A stretch of 64,000 nt of DNA, from contig JAKSZU010000016.1 in assembly GCA_026018925.1 (NCBI GenBank), positions 57,169,575-57,233,574 on the forward strand, given 5' to 3'. The notes under the pieces were generated by a model that ran no database searches, was not told where the DNA came from, and saw only the letters and a list, made by a program, of their open reading frames with translations. The position numbers and the translations under genes are program-made. Of the stretch, positions 34,060 through 45,527 are shown piece by piece (the first letter of the stretch is position 1; every line of letters begins with the position of its first letter). Origin of the DNA: Tupaia tana (lineage: Eukaryota > Chordata > Mammalia > Scandentia > Tupaiidae).

Positions 34060-34900
34060 CCGATTTTTAATAAAAGTCACAATCAGAAATGTCTTCCCTT
34101 TCAGTGTTGAGGTTGTTGCATGAATAGCCGTAATTACAGTATTTTCTGTATGTTTCTTGATTCTTCTCTGGTGCAGGAGCATTGAGGATGCTCCAGCATT
34201 GTACTGGCAGGAGAGCAAGCACAATTAGCAGATCCAGACAGACACACAGTGCTCCTCACGCAGGGTAGTGGGGGGCGTAGGGCACTTAAGAACTGGAAAT
34301 GTAAAATTTATGCAAGGTGCACATGTGGGGAGTGGCCAAGGGGAACTTTATTTTTTACTTTTCAACAAAACAAGTGTTTCGTGCTAAAGTGACAGAGTAG
34401 TATTTGCTGTCGATGATTCTCAAGTGTGCTTCCTCCCTGCTATACCGATGGTTTCCTGGTCTCTCTAGACTCTTTGTTACTGTCTGAGGACCTCCTCTCA
34501 CACACACTTATTTAATAATGGCACTTTGGCTTTTTAATATTTTATTTGATTTCTGTTTTATGGTATTTTTAATTGAACCCTGTTTTAATTGCCTTCTCTG
34601 CACACCAAGAGCCTGGGTGGGGAAGGAAGACTTTATAAATGAAATGATTATTGTTATTACTTCCTTTCTTTCTGCTCTGTCTTAATCAAATTATAATTGA
34701 TTCCATGCACATATAAACCCTGATCTTCATGTGCATGTGTCAGAAAGCAGCAAGTGTTGAATAAGAAGGCTGAAAATTTTTTATTTAACTGAGAATAAGA
34801 TTTGTCACCATTATTACAGAATGAGAACAGGAAATCGGGGCTGAATTCTTGCCTTCAGGATGAGCCACCAAAGCAGAAGGAGGCACTTCAGACTCAGCTA
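34060..34900. promoter_or_regulatory. candidate conserved noncoding block
   Basis: Repeat-free, AT-rich, with 'gaatagccgtaattacagt', 'gtatttttaattgaaccc' and 'tcaaattataattgattcc' (homeodomain cores) and retained isolated CpGs ('gctgtcgatgattctc'). No coding pattern. Function inferred. Confidence 0.38.
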
Positions 34901-34971
34901 CTACTCAAAGTCCTTGATTCCAGGCCACACTGCTGACAGGTGGGCAGGGTTTCATAGAATTGACAGCTAGA

Positions 34972-35071
34972 GGGGGCCAGAAGATGGTGTGGTAGTTACG
35001 GTGCTGGACTCTCACATGGCCAGCCGTGGTTCAAGTTCCAGACCTGCTGGCCCTGATGGCTTGCTTTCTCA

Positions 35072-35129
<58 letters not shown>

Positions 35130-35191
35130 TTGTCTCTCTCTGGTTAAATTAAAATAAATAAATAAAGTTAAATAAAATAATTTTTTAAAAA
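34972..35191 (+). mobile_element. tRNA-type SINE, short form with expanded (TC)n
   Basis: Short SINE with the head 'ggggccagaagatggtgtgg', the B box 'gtggttcaagttcc' and a (TC)n of about 26 units (35074-35126). The tail is 'aaataaataaataaagttaa'. AATTGACAGCTAGA flanks at 34958-34971 and 35195-35208. Confidence 0.92.
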
Positions 35192-35208
35192 AGAAATTGA
35201 CAGCTAGA

Positions 35209-36649
35209 AGTAACTTAGAAGAGACATTTGGTCCCTCCCTTGTGTCCAGTCACAGAGCCCAGGGCAGACAGTTTATCATGCACATGCTTGGCTGATGTCT
35301 CCATAAATAAGGGAACTTCCTATAAAGCTTTTCAGATCCTCAAGGGTTATTGAGTTGCCCTTAGGACAAAAGAATAAACAGCTCCCATTCCCTTAAACGT
35401 CTGCCCTTCTCTACCCTCTGTGTCCCCCGTTCTATTAAAAAAATTGACCTATTCGTTTTATGCCAAGCTACTGATTGTAGGCTGATTGTAGACCCTGAAG
35501 GGGCTCTAAGTAGAGAATCACAAAACAAATCTAACTCACACAGAGACGGCTTCTGGCCTTGCTGGGTCTTCCTCCCCCCATCAGTGTTCACTGGGAAGCC
35601 ATTCATCAGACTGGATAAAATGACTTAGATTGGTGGTCAGAGGGAAAGATTGTCAGTCCTCGATCACTGCTTGAAGAAAGAAAAATTGTTCCTTAAAAGG
35701 ATAGCTGTTGCCCTTACCAATATCTTCCTCTCCTTGGGACTTGCTAAAATACATAGTTTCTTATTTCAGAGGCAATAAAAAAAATACATATATATAGGAG
35801 TTCCTACTATGCACACTACTGGGCTAGATACTACAGGCCGGGTAAGGTAAATGAAACTGTCTTCTATTTTCCTTCTTTTCAGCAAAGATACTAGTGTATT
35901 TTGAGAGTCTACCTTGTACCAGCATGCCTCCAGTTTCTTTCTTCAGCCTGGGGTGAGGCAAGTAATAACTCCCGTATGACTAAAGAGGGAGCTGTATTCA
36001 AGAAGGTTGAATAAATTGTTCATGACCTGTATGGGTTTTAGTGACGTAGAGGAGAAATTTGAACACTAGTTTCTTTCTAACTTGTCCTTTTATAATGCCA
36101 TCCTGGAAGGAAGTATCAGATGTTCTGTCCTGGGGTCTTGCCTCTTTTTGTCTTTGCTTGGGTAATAAGAAAAAGAAGAAGACACTAGGTTGGATGGAAA
36201 TCATCAGGATACCAAAAATGTCCTACCAGACTGAGAACCTGAGTGAAAGTCATGACAGTAAGGGTAGAAAGGAAGAAATAAGCAAGAGGCTTAAGAAGAG
36301 AGAGAACATCCTGAAGATCTGGTTGACTGGGTTTGGAGTTGGGAAGGAAGGTTGATTGAGATCATAGACAGAAGGAAATTCCTTCTGAGTTCATTTTTAG
36401 AAATGTTGATTTTTGAAGTGCTGATGAGACATTCAGTGCTACTGTCTACCAAACAAGTTGGAAATAAGATCTGGAATGGAGAAGAAATCTGAAGCCAGAG
36501 ACTTGGAAGTCATCTACTGGGAAAATACAGTAGAGGCCAGAGAATTATTAAGAGAATATGCCCCACTTTTCGTCTTTCTAGACATCAAAGGGGGACCTTG
36601 AAGAATCCTGATATTAAAGAATGAAAGACTCAAGTGAAAGCAACTTAGG
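35209..36649. other. unique noncoding sequence
   Basis: No gene seen. A frame of 98 codons (36059-36355) is lysine-rich and has no domain. A weak reverse-strand MIR resemblance around 35900-36080 is not called. Confidence 0.42.
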
Positions 36650-36892
36650 CCAGCCCTGTAGCCTCGTGGTTACGGAAGTTGTATCCCATATAGCTGACTG
36701 TGGTTTGAATCATGGCCCTGGTGGCTTAAATACACCTGGTGCATGTTTCCCAAATCCCAACAAGTTGGAAAATGGAGGAGAATGGATTCAGCATGAACAC
36801 ACTCCATTGTGGTGCTTTCTTCCTCTTTCTCGTTCTGTGTTTCTTTGTCTCTGGTGAGTACACGTGTCCTCAGGCAATTAAAAGAAAGGAAA
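36650..36892 (+). mobile_element. tRNA-type SINE, older subfamily
   Basis: Head 'ggccagccctgtagcctcgt', B box 'gtggtttgaatcatgg', diverged middle, CT tract and 'gtgtcctcaggcaattaaa'. It belongs with the GGCCAGCCC-type copies at 11578, 53627 and 56294. Confidence 0.82.
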
Positions 36893-37021
36893 AAAGACAA
36901 AGCATCATCACTTGAGCAATAAGAGGAATAATAGTACATTATCATGGAAGCCCAATTAAAAAGACAGTCTGCAACTTCTGCCAGAAAGAGCCACTGGATT
37001 TGTTCCTTAGAAGGTCCTTGG

Positions 37022-37290
37022 GGACCAGCAGTTAGCGTAATGGCTATGTCGCTGGACTCCCACGTAGTCGACCGTGGTTCAAGTCCTGGACCCGCTGGCT
37101 TAAACTCATGCCGGGCGCGTGTGCGTGCATGCCCAAGATCCCGAGAGGAGAATAGAGGGGAAGGGATTGTGGGGTGGCCATCCCCTCTGGGGGGTGATTT
37201 CTTGCTTTCTATCTCTCTGTCTCTGTCTGTCTGTCTGGCGAGCGCATGCGCCCTATAGCAAAAACCTCTCAAAAAAAAAAAAAAAAAAAA
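37022..37290 (+). mobile_element. tRNA-type SINE, young full-length copy
   Basis: Head 'ggaccagcagttagcgtaat' with a good A box (TAGCGTAATGG), B box 'gtggttcaagtcctgg', middle domain, CT/GT tract and A20 tail. AGAAGGTCCTTGG occurs perfectly at 37009-37021 and 37291-37303. Confidence 0.93.
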
Positions 37291-37303
37291 AGAAGGTCCT
37301 TGG

Positions 37304-37889
37304 CCAGGGACTTGTTCACTTCGTGAGTATCAAAGGCCAGCATCTCCATTTTCTTTGGGTAGAACAGCTCTAGGGATGGTGAGTAGATACTAGTCACTGA
37401 CTTATTGAAGAGTGAGACACATAATTTTTTTAATCAGAGGGCGGGAAGCTCCCATACTGGTGAAAACAACCCTGCTCTGGCATCACAGAACAGTAAGATA
37501 GAAAATTAGATAGCAGCTCAACTGGTCAGAAAGACGTTAGTTACTTAAGTTTAACTGAGTCAGCCCAGCCTAGAAACTCAGAGATGATTGCTAGAATCAG
37601 ACTTAAGGGAAACTAGCTAAATTGTAACACAAATCTTTCTGTTTACAATGAGGAGTATCACCACCTACCCAGCTGGAATGAGTCATACACTAGTTAGTAC
37701 ATGCGCTGCCAAAGGACAGTCCTCAGGGAAGCAGAATAGAATCAGGAGGGCTCTTGGTGACCAGGGACAATAAGAACAAGGGATATGGGCAGAATTGCCT
37801 ATTTTTGTCCTGTGTGAAACCCTACTACTATGCAGTGACTTTTATTATTGTATCTGTAACACCTGATGATGCCTTTAAAAACCATACCT
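37304..37889. other. unique noncoding sequence
   Basis: No gene or repeat recognised. Confidence 0.42.
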
Positions 37890-37995
37890 GTTCCCCGTAC
37901 TGGATTGTAAACTCTCTGAGAGCAGAGTCTGTCTTACTTATCTTCACCTGGTGCAAAGTATTCTGTGTTTGTCACGTATTAGACATGGGATTAGA
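37890..37995 (+). mobile_element. L2-type LINE 3' fragment
   Basis: 'ggattgtaaactctctgaga', 'gcagagtctgtcttacttat' and 'tcttcacctggtgcaaag' follow the 3' end of L2. Confidence 0.65.
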
Positions 37996-38079
37996 ATCAC
38001 CTACTTCCATTTCTGGAAGACCGGAAGAGAAATAGCAGTCGTCGTCTAAGTGCTCCTAGGGCTGTTGTTTGCCTGTATT

Positions 38080-38260
38080 ACATTAGATGAAGATGATCTA
38101 ATCTTTACAGCTAATCGATGTGGTGAACCATTCCTATAGATAGCCTCTCTGAGGTTGAGATTAAAGATCTTGTGTAATCAAGCCAGCCTTGCAAGAAGGA
38201 CAGAGATTTGAACCTGGTCTGCCTCAGTCCAGGGTGCATGCCTTTTCTACTGGAGCATGG
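38080..38260 (-). mobile_element. MIR SINE remnant
   Basis: 'agagatttgaacctggtctg' and 'tcagtccagggtgcatgcc', preceded by 'ctgaggttgagattaaagat', fit a reverse-strand MIR. Confidence 0.6.
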
Positions 38261-39379
38261 TTCTTGGAATCACTGATGCCTGTTCCACAGGCCCCTTGAC
38301 TGGGCAGCTTCCAACTCTTCTCTACAGATGTTCCATGTGCCTGAAGGTGCAAGGGGGGTGGAGGGAGACCCTGAGAAAGGAATGCTCAGGCGTCAGTTAA
38401 AAATCGGTGTACTAGCCTCTTGTCTTGCCTTCATATTCACAAATGTTCATTTCTTTCTTTCTCTTTTTTTTATTCTTCCTAGGGATGATGACTGACAGAT
38501 TAATATATGTCTAACTACATGTCTCAGAAATCAAAAGGAAGGTGCTGTCAGAATCACTTGTCAGAAAATGAGATTAGGCGCACTTGTCATTTGCTGAGGA
38601 TTGCAGTCTTTCAGAGATAAGGTTTCATTTAATGAGGGTAAAAAGCCTCCTTTTAAAAAAAAGGAGAGGGAGCGAGGGAGTGAGGGTGGGGTAGGAGCGG
38701 AGTGATGATTCTTTCTTCGGGTGTCAGCCAAGTGTTTTATCACCTCACGTGATCCCGTGGCACCTGGTAGCCACTGATAATGGCAGCCTGGCCTTCTCCA
38801 CCTCCTCTGCTGCTGAGCCACTTCAAAGGCAGCCGCTTGTTACCTGCTTTCACCTCTCTTTGGAAGCCGAAGCTCCTGTTCCTGTGGGAAGAGAGAGCTA
38901 AGCATGTACTCTAGATTTAAAAGCAGGCTCAAGAAAGCACGCAGTATAAAGGAAATGTATAGTCACATTTCTCAACCACGATAAAGAATCCACAATGGAT
39001 TTCAGTGAGATATAGAGCTTGTCTGACTAGTGAAGGGTAACTAATGAGGAACAGGGCTGGATCCCATTGCAACCAATTGTGTTTTGTTATGGAAAATATT
39101 TATCAAGTTCTTTTGCATTTGTTGATTCTCTTAAAAGTGACATAGTAAGAGCTCCTGGCATGTGACGTGATGTACGCTGTGCATCCTGCAATTCGGATTG
39201 GCCATTTCCATTGCCATCCCATTATTAAGTTTCTCACTGTTCTTCAGGTGTGATCTGTGCTGCAGAAATACTTCACATTCATTCCTCCCACCCCCAATCC
39301 TGAAAACTGCCTCCGAAATGTAGTTGTATTATGGAGAATGCACATGACAAAGCAGAAAATCCCTGTTTAAGAAATGTTT
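38261..39379. other. unique noncoding sequence
   Basis: No gene seen. The part 38500-39260 is repeat-free with 'aaatgagattaggcgcactt' and could include a minor conserved element; evidence is weak. Confidence 0.4.
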
Positions 39380-39800
39380 ATCCTAGTTTCCTACTCCAAA
39401 ACTTAGTGTTATAAAACAGCAACCCTTTTCTGCCGTTCTGGATTCATGGGTCAGGCATCTGGACAGGTACAGCAGAAACAGTTTGTCTCTGCTCCATAGT
39501 GTCTGGAAGCCTTGAATGGTTGGGGGCTGGAGTCATCTGGTCTTCACTCCATGCCAGGCACCTGGGCAGGGATGACTCAAGGTTGAGCTCAGCTAGGGCT
39601 GCCCACTAGAGCACCTCCACAAGCCCTTCCCATGTGGCTTGGGCTTTCCACAGAATGGCAGCTGAGCTCTGAGAGGGGTTTCCTAAAGAGTGCTCCTAGC
39701 AATGCAGATGGACAGCTAGGCTTCTTCTGACCTTGCCTTAGGAGGTTATAGGGAGGCACCGCTGCCCATGAATTGAAGCAGTCATGAGCCCGCCACATCC
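39380..39800 (+). mobile_element. old dispersed repeat, family unresolved
   Basis: 'aaaacttagtgttataaaac', 'ttctggattcatgggtcagg', 'ttgggggctggagtcatctg' and 'cagaatggcagctgagctc' follow a common mammalian repeat also present at 46380. I recognise the pattern but not the name. Confidence 0.5.
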
Positions 39801-39865
39801 AGAGAGCAGAGGAACCTCTTGAGTAATGAAGGACTTGCAGTCATGTTTCAAAAATTACTATAATG

Positions 39866-40124
39866 CAGGGAACCAGCAGTTAGCGTAATGGCTCTGTCAC
39901 TGGACTCCCACGTAGTCGACCGCGGTTCGCGTCCCGGACCCAGTGGCTTAAAACTCACGCCGGGTGCGTGTGCATGTGTGCCCAAGATCCCGAGAGGAGA
40001 ATGGAGGAGAAGGGATTGCGGCATGACCATCCCCCCTGGGGGGTGATTTCTCGCTTTCTGTCTCTATGTCTCTGTCTGTCTGGCGAGCGCACGTGCCCTA
40101 TAGCAAAAAACCTCTCCAGAAAAA
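39866..40124 (+). mobile_element. tRNA-type SINE, young full-length copy
   Basis: 'gggaaccagcagttagcgta', B box 'cgcggttcgcgtccc', palindrome CCCCCCTGGGGGG, CT tract, 'cgtgccctatagc', A-rich tail. AAAATTACTATAATG flanks perfectly at 39851-39865 and 40125-40139. Many CpGs survive. Confidence 0.93.
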
Positions 40125-40139
40125 AAAATTACTATAATG

Positions 40140-40539
40140 TTATAAAGCTTTCTTTCTAGTTATGCTTTCATTCACTTCCCATGGGCAAAATAGTCTATGG
40201 ATACAAAGCAAATGACATCTGGATTGTTTACTACTGACTTTGCATAAATAGTTACTCCTCTTCATTAAAAATCACAGAGAGAACATGTTAGCAGGAGAGA
40301 GAGTATATGCTTGTATTGCATAGGGTGGCTTGAGGAGAGGTGTGTCAGACTCCTGCCCTCTGCTGCAAACAGTTGAAATAAGATTTGTGGGCTTTATGAA
40401 ATGTGCACCTTTTGAGTTCTTTCCCGTCCTTCTCCATTACGCTTTTTCAAAAATAGTCTGCAGGTATTACCACTATTTTCTTACCACTCTGTTTACTTAC
40501 TTAAAACTGAATACATAACCCTGCTTCCAGCTTATTCTC
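40140..40539. other. unique noncoding sequence
   Basis: No gene or repeat recognised. Confidence 0.42.
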
Positions 40540-41400
40540 ACACAGTTTTCTTGCTATTCACCGAAGACTTCCCAATTCACGAACCATCCATCTTTTCTCA
40601 GTCTTTAGCCTCCAGTACCTCTAAAGTGTTTGCCATTTTTTACTTCCACTCCTGGAAGCTCCCTCTGGTCAAACCATCCTTTCTGTGGTTCTTTTCCTGA
40701 CAAAGTAAACATGGGCACAGTCTGGGTAGGGTCCTTGGCTCTGTTTTCTTCCACTCCACACTTTTGCTCTTGGCAATCGACTCTATGCAGAGGACACCTC
40801 ACCTTGAATCTGAGCTTTTTCTCCTATATTCCAGTGCCAGACTTCTGCCCCCAGTAGACTTCTCTCAAAGTAGTCTACATTCAGCATATCCACAGCAATT
40901 TCTTCATACTCCCATGCAAGTTTCCTCATGCTTCTGTGTTCTCAAATTTAACTGGTTCCTCAAGCTTTAAATCTTGGCATCTCCCTTGTCTTACCACTGT
41001 AATTCATCTGCTGGGTCTTTTTTGTTTTGTTCTGTTTTATGGTTTTTGTTTTTTTGCCATAGGGTGTGTGCACTCACCAGAGAAAAACAGAGAGAGCTCT
41101 CAGCATAATTTTACAGCCACTAAGTGCAGGACTTGAACCATAGAATTGGCCATGTGCGATCCAGTGCCTTGACCACTGCACCATCTGATGGCCCCTGTTG
41201 GATCTTTTTAATTCTGCCTCTTCAATATTTTTTTCTCTTCTTAGCATCACCCTATTTCTCCTGCCTTCACCTTTCACAAGTGTCTTTGTCCTCAGGTCAC
41301 TCAAGGCTCCCTGGAGTACTCATCATGCTCCAGCTCCAAACACACCTGTACTTGTTTCCACTCTCTCCTAAATGGCAGTTTCTCTAGGACTGGATAACAC
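40540..41400 (+). mobile_element. L2 LINE fragment interrupted by a SINE
   Basis: C/T-rich strand with L2-like phrases: 'cagaggacacctcaccttga', 'aaatcttggcatctcccttg' and, after the SINE, 'attctgcctcttcaatattt'. The SINE at 41035-41195 splits it. Confidence 0.6.
41035..41195 (-). mobile_element. tRNA-type SINE, internally deleted
   Basis: Tail side 'ttgccatagggtgtgtgcac', short middle, then 'aggacttgaaccatagaat' and head complement 'ccatctgatggcccc'. Most of the middle domain is missing. A diverged 15-bp duplication (CTGCTGGGTCTTTTT / CTGTTGGATCTTTTT) flanks it. Confidence 0.85.
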
Positions 41401-41436
41401 ATTTTGTTCCTTTTTAGCACATAGTCCATTCAGCAG

Positions 41437-41762
41437 TGCTTATCCCACTTATTTATGGTTTCACTTTCTATGGTTTCAGTTACCCATGGTCCAAAAATCA
41501 AAATAGGTGAGTGCAGTACAATAATGTATTTTGAGAGAGAGAGAGAGACCACATGCACAGAATATTATCACAGTGTACTCTTTTTCTATGTCATTATTAA
41601 TTACTGTTAGTCTCTGACTGGATCTAAGTGAAATTTTGTTATAGGCATGTATGTATAGGAGAAGGAATAGTAAATATTCAGGGTTCAGCACTGTCTGTGG
41701 CGTCAGGCATCTGGTGGGGTCATGGGACATATCCCTTGTGACTGAAAGGGGAACAACTGTAC
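41437..41762 (+). mobile_element. Tigger/MER2-type (pogo) DNA transposon, non-autonomous
   Basis: 'ttatttatggtttcactttc', 'tggtttcagttacccatgg' at one end and 'ataggcatgtatgtatagga', 'gggttcagcactgtctgtgg', 'gaaaggggaacaactgta' at the other match the Tigger/MER2 ends. The transposase body is absent. A short GA tract lies at about 41533-41548. Confidence 0.88.
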
Positions 41763-41969
41763 TTGGTACTAAGTGCCCATACTGAGCAAGTGGCTCTTAG
41801 ACACAAATTAGTCATACAGTAGGCCACACACTGTTGGAGATAAGGAAAAGTTTTGATGAGAGTAAGGGGTTAACATAACCCTGCCTGTCCAAATCTGGCC
41901 TAGCCCCTCAACTCATCTCAAAGTAGAGCCTGAGGGAGCAAAACATATCAGAACAGCAACAATGATAAA

Positions 41970-42090
41970 AGTAATACATAAATTTATTGAATGTTTACTG
42001 TGTGCTAGATGCTGCTCTAGCTAATTTATTCCTCACAACAACCCCGAGGTAGGGATATTATATTTTCTACCCTGTGGAGGAACAGGGACA
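41970..42090 (-). mobile_element. MIR SINE fragment
   Basis: 'attgaatgtttactgtgtgc', 'tcctcacaacaaccccgagg' and 'tagggatattatattttct' are the reverse MIR 3' half. Confidence 0.78.
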
Positions 42091-43107
42091 GAAAAAGTCG
42101 AATACTGTTTTTCGGTTAGTTTGGTAAATGCCGGCTACCCCAAACAAATCTCTTTACGGTCTATGAGAGAGTAGTTATGTACCTTAGGCTTACCACGAAA
42201 GCAGGCCCTTGCCTTGGCCTCACTCTGAATTTTACCATCGGCAGGCCACCAAGCCCAGAGCAGCTTCCAAGAGTCCCCTAGCTGAGCATCATCATCTCCA
42301 GCCCCAGAGGCAACAGAACATGCAAGAGAAGAGCCCAGAGTGTGCAAGACTTTTTAAACACCCGTGAGGCTTTTCAAAGCACAAGAACTTTATCCGCTTG
42401 CAAACGTGGCCCAGTCAGAGTCTTAGCTGCGAACCACTCAGATTTGTGGTCTTGAGCAGAGCCTAGAAGTAAAGCTGGGGCAGTTTCTCTTTCCCCCACT
42501 GAGGGAGCCAATACGTGAATGGATACCCATGCTGCGTGTGTCCTAATACATTCAAGGGTAACGAGACAAAAGGAAATGTGACAAGACCGAAGAAATGTGA
42601 CAGGACATTACTGACTGAGGAACACAAGTGAGGAGTTTTAGGGGGGTTTTCATACTGTCTTTCATCTTTTCTATTAAGTTTGAAAATTTTTGAAATATAA
42701 AGTTGGAGGAAACTTGTAAAGACTAATAAAGCAAACAAACAACAACAACCTGAGTAATCCTAAGGGCAAAGTCAACAGTAAATACACAGGAAAGGGATGT
42801 GCAGCCAGGAATTTTCTGGTCTGTCAAAGGGGAAAGTGCCAAGAGAGAAGGGAAGAGACAGGAATTTGAGACATATGGTGCTTCTTAGGGGGATGTTCAG
42901 CCTGCCCATGAGGCTAATTTAAAACTAAATCTTATCCCTGGATCCCATAGCCCTTAATGTGACCCAAACTTTCCATTACCAAATTCTGGGGATTTAAATC
43001 CTGATATTGTGTGCTTGAATCTGGAATCTGTCTCATCAGTTAAAGATCTATCCTATTGAGGCCACATGTGTCTGTGCAATAAATTCTTTTCAAGCCAAAC
43101 TTTCATG

Positions 43108-43164
43108 TTTTTTTGTTTTTTTTTTTTTTTTAAAAAAAAAAAAGAAAGAAAGAAAGAAAGAAAG
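43108..43164. repeat. T16-A12 run followed by (GAAA)n
   Basis: A T7 run, G, then T16 (43116-43131) passes directly into A12 (43132-43143). About five GAAA units follow (to 43164). The T-to-A junction is self-complementary. Confidence 0.93.
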
Positions 43165-43352
43165 TCCTAAGAGGAAATACATGTGGTCCTCTTCCCTTCA
43201 AGCCCAGTTCAGGCTATTTATTGTTTTATTTGATTGTTGAGAAGTCAGAAATGACTAAATTGGTTCCCAATGTGGCATGCACATTTCCTTGGCTGGGAAT
43301 GGCCTGATTAAGACAAAGCCCAGCTTAGAATTTAGCAATGTTCTGATTTGTG

Positions 43353-43378
43353 TTTTTTTTTTTTTTTGGGGGGGGGGG
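43353..43378 (+). repeat. T15-G11 homopolymer junction
   Basis: Fifteen T are followed directly by eleven G, the same arrangement as at 23363-23386. Confidence 0.95.
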
Positions 43379-43703
43379 AGTCCTTCCCTTGTGGATTCCA
43401 GATTAAAGAGTGCATGATGACACCTTTACCCTTTAGGTTTTGTTTTTAAAGCACAAAGCTGACAAATGTGTTTCATGGGCCCGTAGTACCAAGTGACAAG
43501 GGGCTCAGAGCCCAAGAGGCTTGCTTGTGCCCTGTTTTGATGAGGAAGTCAAATTGTAGTCACCAGTTGGAAGGATTAAATACAAACCATAGCATATTTC
43601 TGACATTTCATTGATTTATCAGGAAATTTCAAGAGAGCAGGGTATGGGGCAGGGGATGAAAAGGTAAATTAAACAGTATGCCATATTTATAAGTTAGTCA
43701 TAG

Positions 43704-43890
43704 GGCCCAGCAGGTGGCATGGTGGTTAAGGTGCTGGACTCCCACATGGCTGACTACAGTTCAACTCTCAGACCTGGAGGCTAGCTTTATCACTTTCTCT
43801 CTCTCTCTATGATGAACTCACGTACCATATAGCAAATTTTAAGATAATAATAATAATTAATAAAATTAAATAAATGATAATAAAAATGTT
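43704..43890 (+). mobile_element. tRNA-type SINE, short form
   Basis: 'gggcccagcaggtggcatgg', B-box region 'tacagttcaactctc', then 'ggctagctttatcactttct', CT tract and a tail with (AAT)n. It also retains 'gtaccatatagcaaa' before the tail, a piece of the full-length 3' end, so it links the short and long forms. Confidence 0.85.
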
Positions 43891-43959
43891 AATCATGTAA
43901 ACTCCAAGAAAACATTACTTATTTTTTTTAACACAGTGACTGCTCTCTGTTAATAGATG

Positions 43960-44140
43960 GTATTAGATCATAAAGAATCAAAAGATCTTATGAGTGAAAG
44001 ATTATTCATTCCAACCTGTACGTACCTTAATTGTGAAGAAAAAGTTAAATGACTTATCCAAAGCCACAACTAATTGGGACTAGACTGATTCTAAAAATCC
44101 AGGTCTCCTGACCTTGTTAATCCAGTACAGTGCTCACTCG
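43960..44140 (-). mobile_element. MIR-type SINE copy
   Basis: 'attcattccaacctgtacgt', 'aaatgacttatccaaagcca' and 'aatccaggtctcctgacctt' fit reverse MIR order. Confidence 0.75.
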
Positions 44141-44149
44141 GTGCCTGAT

Positions 44150-44720
44150 CTCCCCTGTGATGTGCTGCAGTCGCCCTGCAAACCATTTCTGAAACTTAAC
44201 AGAGTCAGCTGCTAATGAGATCAGGTCGCTTCTGTAATCCCCAAATTGGTCGGTTACATGCAGTCGCTTTTTTGGCCTCACGGTGTACCCTTAAACTCAG
44301 CCAGTCATTTCACAAATGCATGTTGTCAGCTGTAAGTGAGCACTGGTAACAGAGCGAGAATCCATCACCACTACCGCTAATGGAAAAACAACTCAGAACA
44401 CACGGCCTAGTAGAATGTTGTTTGTAGCTTGATCTTTGTATAAGAAGGACAACATCATAAATTAAAATAAAAGCTCCCAGCCAACGACTATTTTTACTAA
44501 CCTTCTCTTCTCCAAGACAACTCATTGCTGGGAAAACAAATAGCATTCTTTACCAGCAGCACAAAGGAAAGTCTTGTTAGTTATAAGCGAGTGGCTATTC
44601 GAAAGCCTGGCTACAATTTTCCTGTTTTACTCACACTTGTAATTAAATCCATCAACTCCCTCTAAGATTCTGTGTAAATACCAGATGCTCACTACATTTT
44701 TTCTCTTCTGGAGAATAGGG
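44150..44720. promoter_or_regulatory. candidate conserved noncoding element
   Basis: Repeat-free, retains many CpGs in a non-island context ('ggtcgcttctg', 'attggtcggttac', 'gcagtcgcttttttgg', 'ataagcgagtgg'). It carries 'ctgctaatgagatcagg' and 'tgtaattaaatccatcaac', which resemble homeodomain/PBX-type sites. No coding pattern. Function inferred. Confidence 0.42.
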
Positions 44721-45524
44721 AAAGTTGTACACTAACAGTAGAGGAACTTCAAAGGAGGCACAAACCTGGGTGAAAGAGAACCCTAACGGGCCTCACTCAC
44801 TTCCTTGAGCATTCCTAGGGATTTTAGGTGAGGGCAGCTCCCCCCGCACTTGGACAGCACAGGCACCCCCTTCCCTTCTCTCCCCTGAGCGGTGGATGTT
44901 AAGTTAACATCTGCCCTAGTTCAGGAGCAGATGGCTCCGAGTGAGGCGTGGTGGACGGGGAGAATCCGGCGGGCCTAGCGGGAGGCATGTGAGAAAGTGA
45001 GGGGAAGGCCATGCCTCCAGCTCCCTCAGGGGCTGCAGCCGCTTTTCATGTGCCATTGACGCTGCCCCCACCAGCTGTCACTTGGATTCATTCAGTCGAT
45101 GGTGTGGGGAACGGAGGAGGAGGTTTGGGCTGGCTGTGAGTGAATCCCCCCTGGCTACTGGGGGTGAGAAAATCCTCTTGGAGCACATGTTCTCCTTAGG
45201 GGGGAATCAGATACATATTATCATTTTTTCCCCTTACCTTAGACAAAGAAGAGTCACTTTTTTTTGTCCCAGAGGAGTTTATTTCAGTAGGAGGCAAAGC
45301 AACCCTCCCTTTACTTTTCCAGAATTAAATGTAGTTGCTTAGAGCTGTCGTGACCCTCAAGGAGAATGCTGAGGAAGTGTTAAGTGAGTCATGAAGGAGA
45401 ATCAGCATACCTGCTGGTGTTTACATTCACTGTATTCCAGTGTGGGTTTTTGGTATTTGTAATGCAAAAACTAGAAAAAGGTGCTCTACCTCCTCTTGCC
45501 AACTGAGTCCCAGCAGATTCACCC
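44721..45524. other. unique noncoding sequence
   Basis: No gene seen. GC rises locally at 44920-45130, with a few CpGs but far from an island. An 86-codon frame (45082-45342) has no recognisable domain. Confidence 0.42.
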
Positions 45525-45527
45525 TGT

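Larger units (their letters stand above)
42091..43703. other. unique noncoding sequence with homopolymer tracts
   Basis: No gene seen. An imperfect tandem pair 'gaaatgtgacaagaccga' / 'gaaatgtgacaggacatt' lies near 42572-42610. Homopolymer features at 43108-43164 and 43353-43378 are listed separately. Confidence 0.42.

Noticed and set aside
33624..34224. Overlapping 135- and 136-codon frames on both strands
   Set aside because: They run through the SINE at 33781-34054 and its flanks.
36670..37272. 200-codon minus-strand frame
   Set aside because: It spans two SINE copies (36650-36892 and 37022-37290) and the short gap between them.
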